Part shown: piece by piece, positions 63,641 through 64,000 of the stretch | Position numbering within the stretch: position 1 is the first letter of the stretch | How the letters are laid out: every line of letters starts with the position of its first letter | Assembly: GCA_024693065.1 (NCBI GenBank) | Contig: JAILLP010000006.1 | Span: 62,001-126,000, forward strand | DNA: 64,000 bases | Direction of reading: 5' to 3' | Origin: Paludibacteraceae bacterium | GTDB lineage: Bacteria; Bacteroidota; Bacteroidia; Bacteroidales; Paludibacteraceae | Translations under genes and position numbers: made by a program | The notes under the pieces: generated by a model | What the model saw: the letters and a program-made list of their open reading frames with translations, nothing else | The model's database searches: none | What the model was told of the DNA's origin: nothing

Positions 63641-64000
63641 TCAATAGGATTCGTTCTCGTTCGGGAAGTCTCCCGATTTCACATCAGAGATGTAGTGTTG
63701 CAAAGCTTCCGTCATCACGTCGAAGAGGTTGGCGTAGCGGCGGAGGAACTTAGGCGAGAAACCTTTGTTGATGCCCAGCATATCGTGCATGACGAGCACT
63801 TGTCCGTCCACTCCGTTGCCGGCGCCGATACCGATGACTGGTATATGGAGCTGTGAGGCCACCTTCTTGGCGAGCGCCGCAGGTATCTTCTCGAGGACGA
63901 GGGAGCAACATCCCGCTTTCTCGAGCAACAGGGCGTCGTTGATGAGCTTCTGTGCCTCCGCGTCGTCATTGGCGCGCAGGGCGTAGGAGCCGTATTGGTT
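63641..64000 (-). CDS. panB: 3-Methyl-2-oxobutanoate hydroxymethyltransferase, C-terminal part (cut by window edge)
   Basis: The visible 119 codons are the end of PanB, which adds a hydroxymethyl group from methylene-tetrahydrofolate to 2-oxoisovalerate in pantothenate synthesis. Characteristic are LEKAGCCSLVLEKIP, the IPVIGIGAG motif and the C-terminal GQVLVMHDMLGINKGFSPKFLR segment. The frame is open through position 64000, so the N-terminal part lies outside. Followed by a terminator. Confidence 0.93.
   Translation of the reverse strand, partial: NQYGSYALRANDDAEAQKLINDALLLEKAGCCSLVLEKIPAALAKKVASQLHIPVIGIGAGNGVDGQVLVMHDMLGINKGFSPKFLRRYANLFDVMTEALQHYISDVKSGDFPNENESY

Overview
The window is chromosomal DNA from a member of the Bacteroidetes, most likely order Bacteroidales. 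Three things point there. Many genes are preceded by the group's promoter signature (-7 box TAnnTTTG, often with a TTG about 20 bases upstream) and most lack strong Shine-Dalgarno sequences. Two large secreted proteins end in a C-terminal region like the type A sorting domain of the type IX secretion system (T9SS). Many proteins belong to families typical of the group (menaquinone men cluster, DUF4349, PCMD-like, LEA-like lipoprotein, acyltransferase-3). The T9SS signals argue against Bacteroides itself and fit a T9SS-bearing, fibre-degrading lineage (Prevotella-, Porphyromonas- or Paludibacter-like); this placement is inference.

Layout. 1-8.2 kb, minus strand: tilS (cut by the window edge) behind udp, then aspS, a family 2 glycosyltransferase, a TPR protein and gyrA. 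8.4-18 kb, plus strand: clpC with a patatin/beta-barrel protein, a lipoprotein, a small minus-strand transcription unit, a phosphoesterase, an epimerase and a lone trkA. 18.1-21.4 kb: a 1076-residue exported, multidomain, protease-like protein. 21.4-26.2 kb: palindromic repeats around an AspT/YidE-type transporter, then rluB-purA. 26.2-29.9 kb: a possible small RNA, a short-chain dehydrogenase, a YycJ-like hydrolase and an MltF-like lytic transglycosylase. 30-34.8 kb: menF-menD-menB-menC, interrupted before menC by a palindromic repeat. 34.8-40.4 kb: surface and envelope proteins, an A/T-rich nuclease-like gene, an L,D-transpeptidase-like gene, a methyltransferase and a second dehydrogenase. 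40.4-40.8 kb: tRNA-Lys and two tRNA-Ser genes. 40.8-49.1 kb: membrane proteins, two paralogous acyltransferases, a TerB/J-domain protein and two glycosyltransferases. 49.4-57.3 kb: an acyl-CoA ligase, a small orphan protein, and a tightly overlapping operon GH5-GH10-like-surE-membrane protein-lpxB. 57.4-62.4 kb: one giant gene made of four leucine-rich-repeat modules fused to a GH11 xylanase-like domain. 62.6-64 kb: mtgA and the 3' part of panB.

Most of the window is housekeeping, cell-envelope and polysaccharide metabolism. The least ordinary object is the giant exported LRR-GH11 protein: it keeps the expected nucleophile Glu of GH11 but appears to carry Asp at the acid/base position. It lies directly upstream, on the same strand, of a lipoprotein GH5 glycanase. 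Other points of interest are a compact minus-strand transcription unit at 14.4-14.6 kb with its own consensus promoter and terminator, the repeat-flanked transporter, the isolated PD-(D/E)XK-like gene, and a 29-base perfect inverted repeat spanning 39.0-45.4 kb. No CRISPR array, transposase, prophage or complete known defence system was seen.
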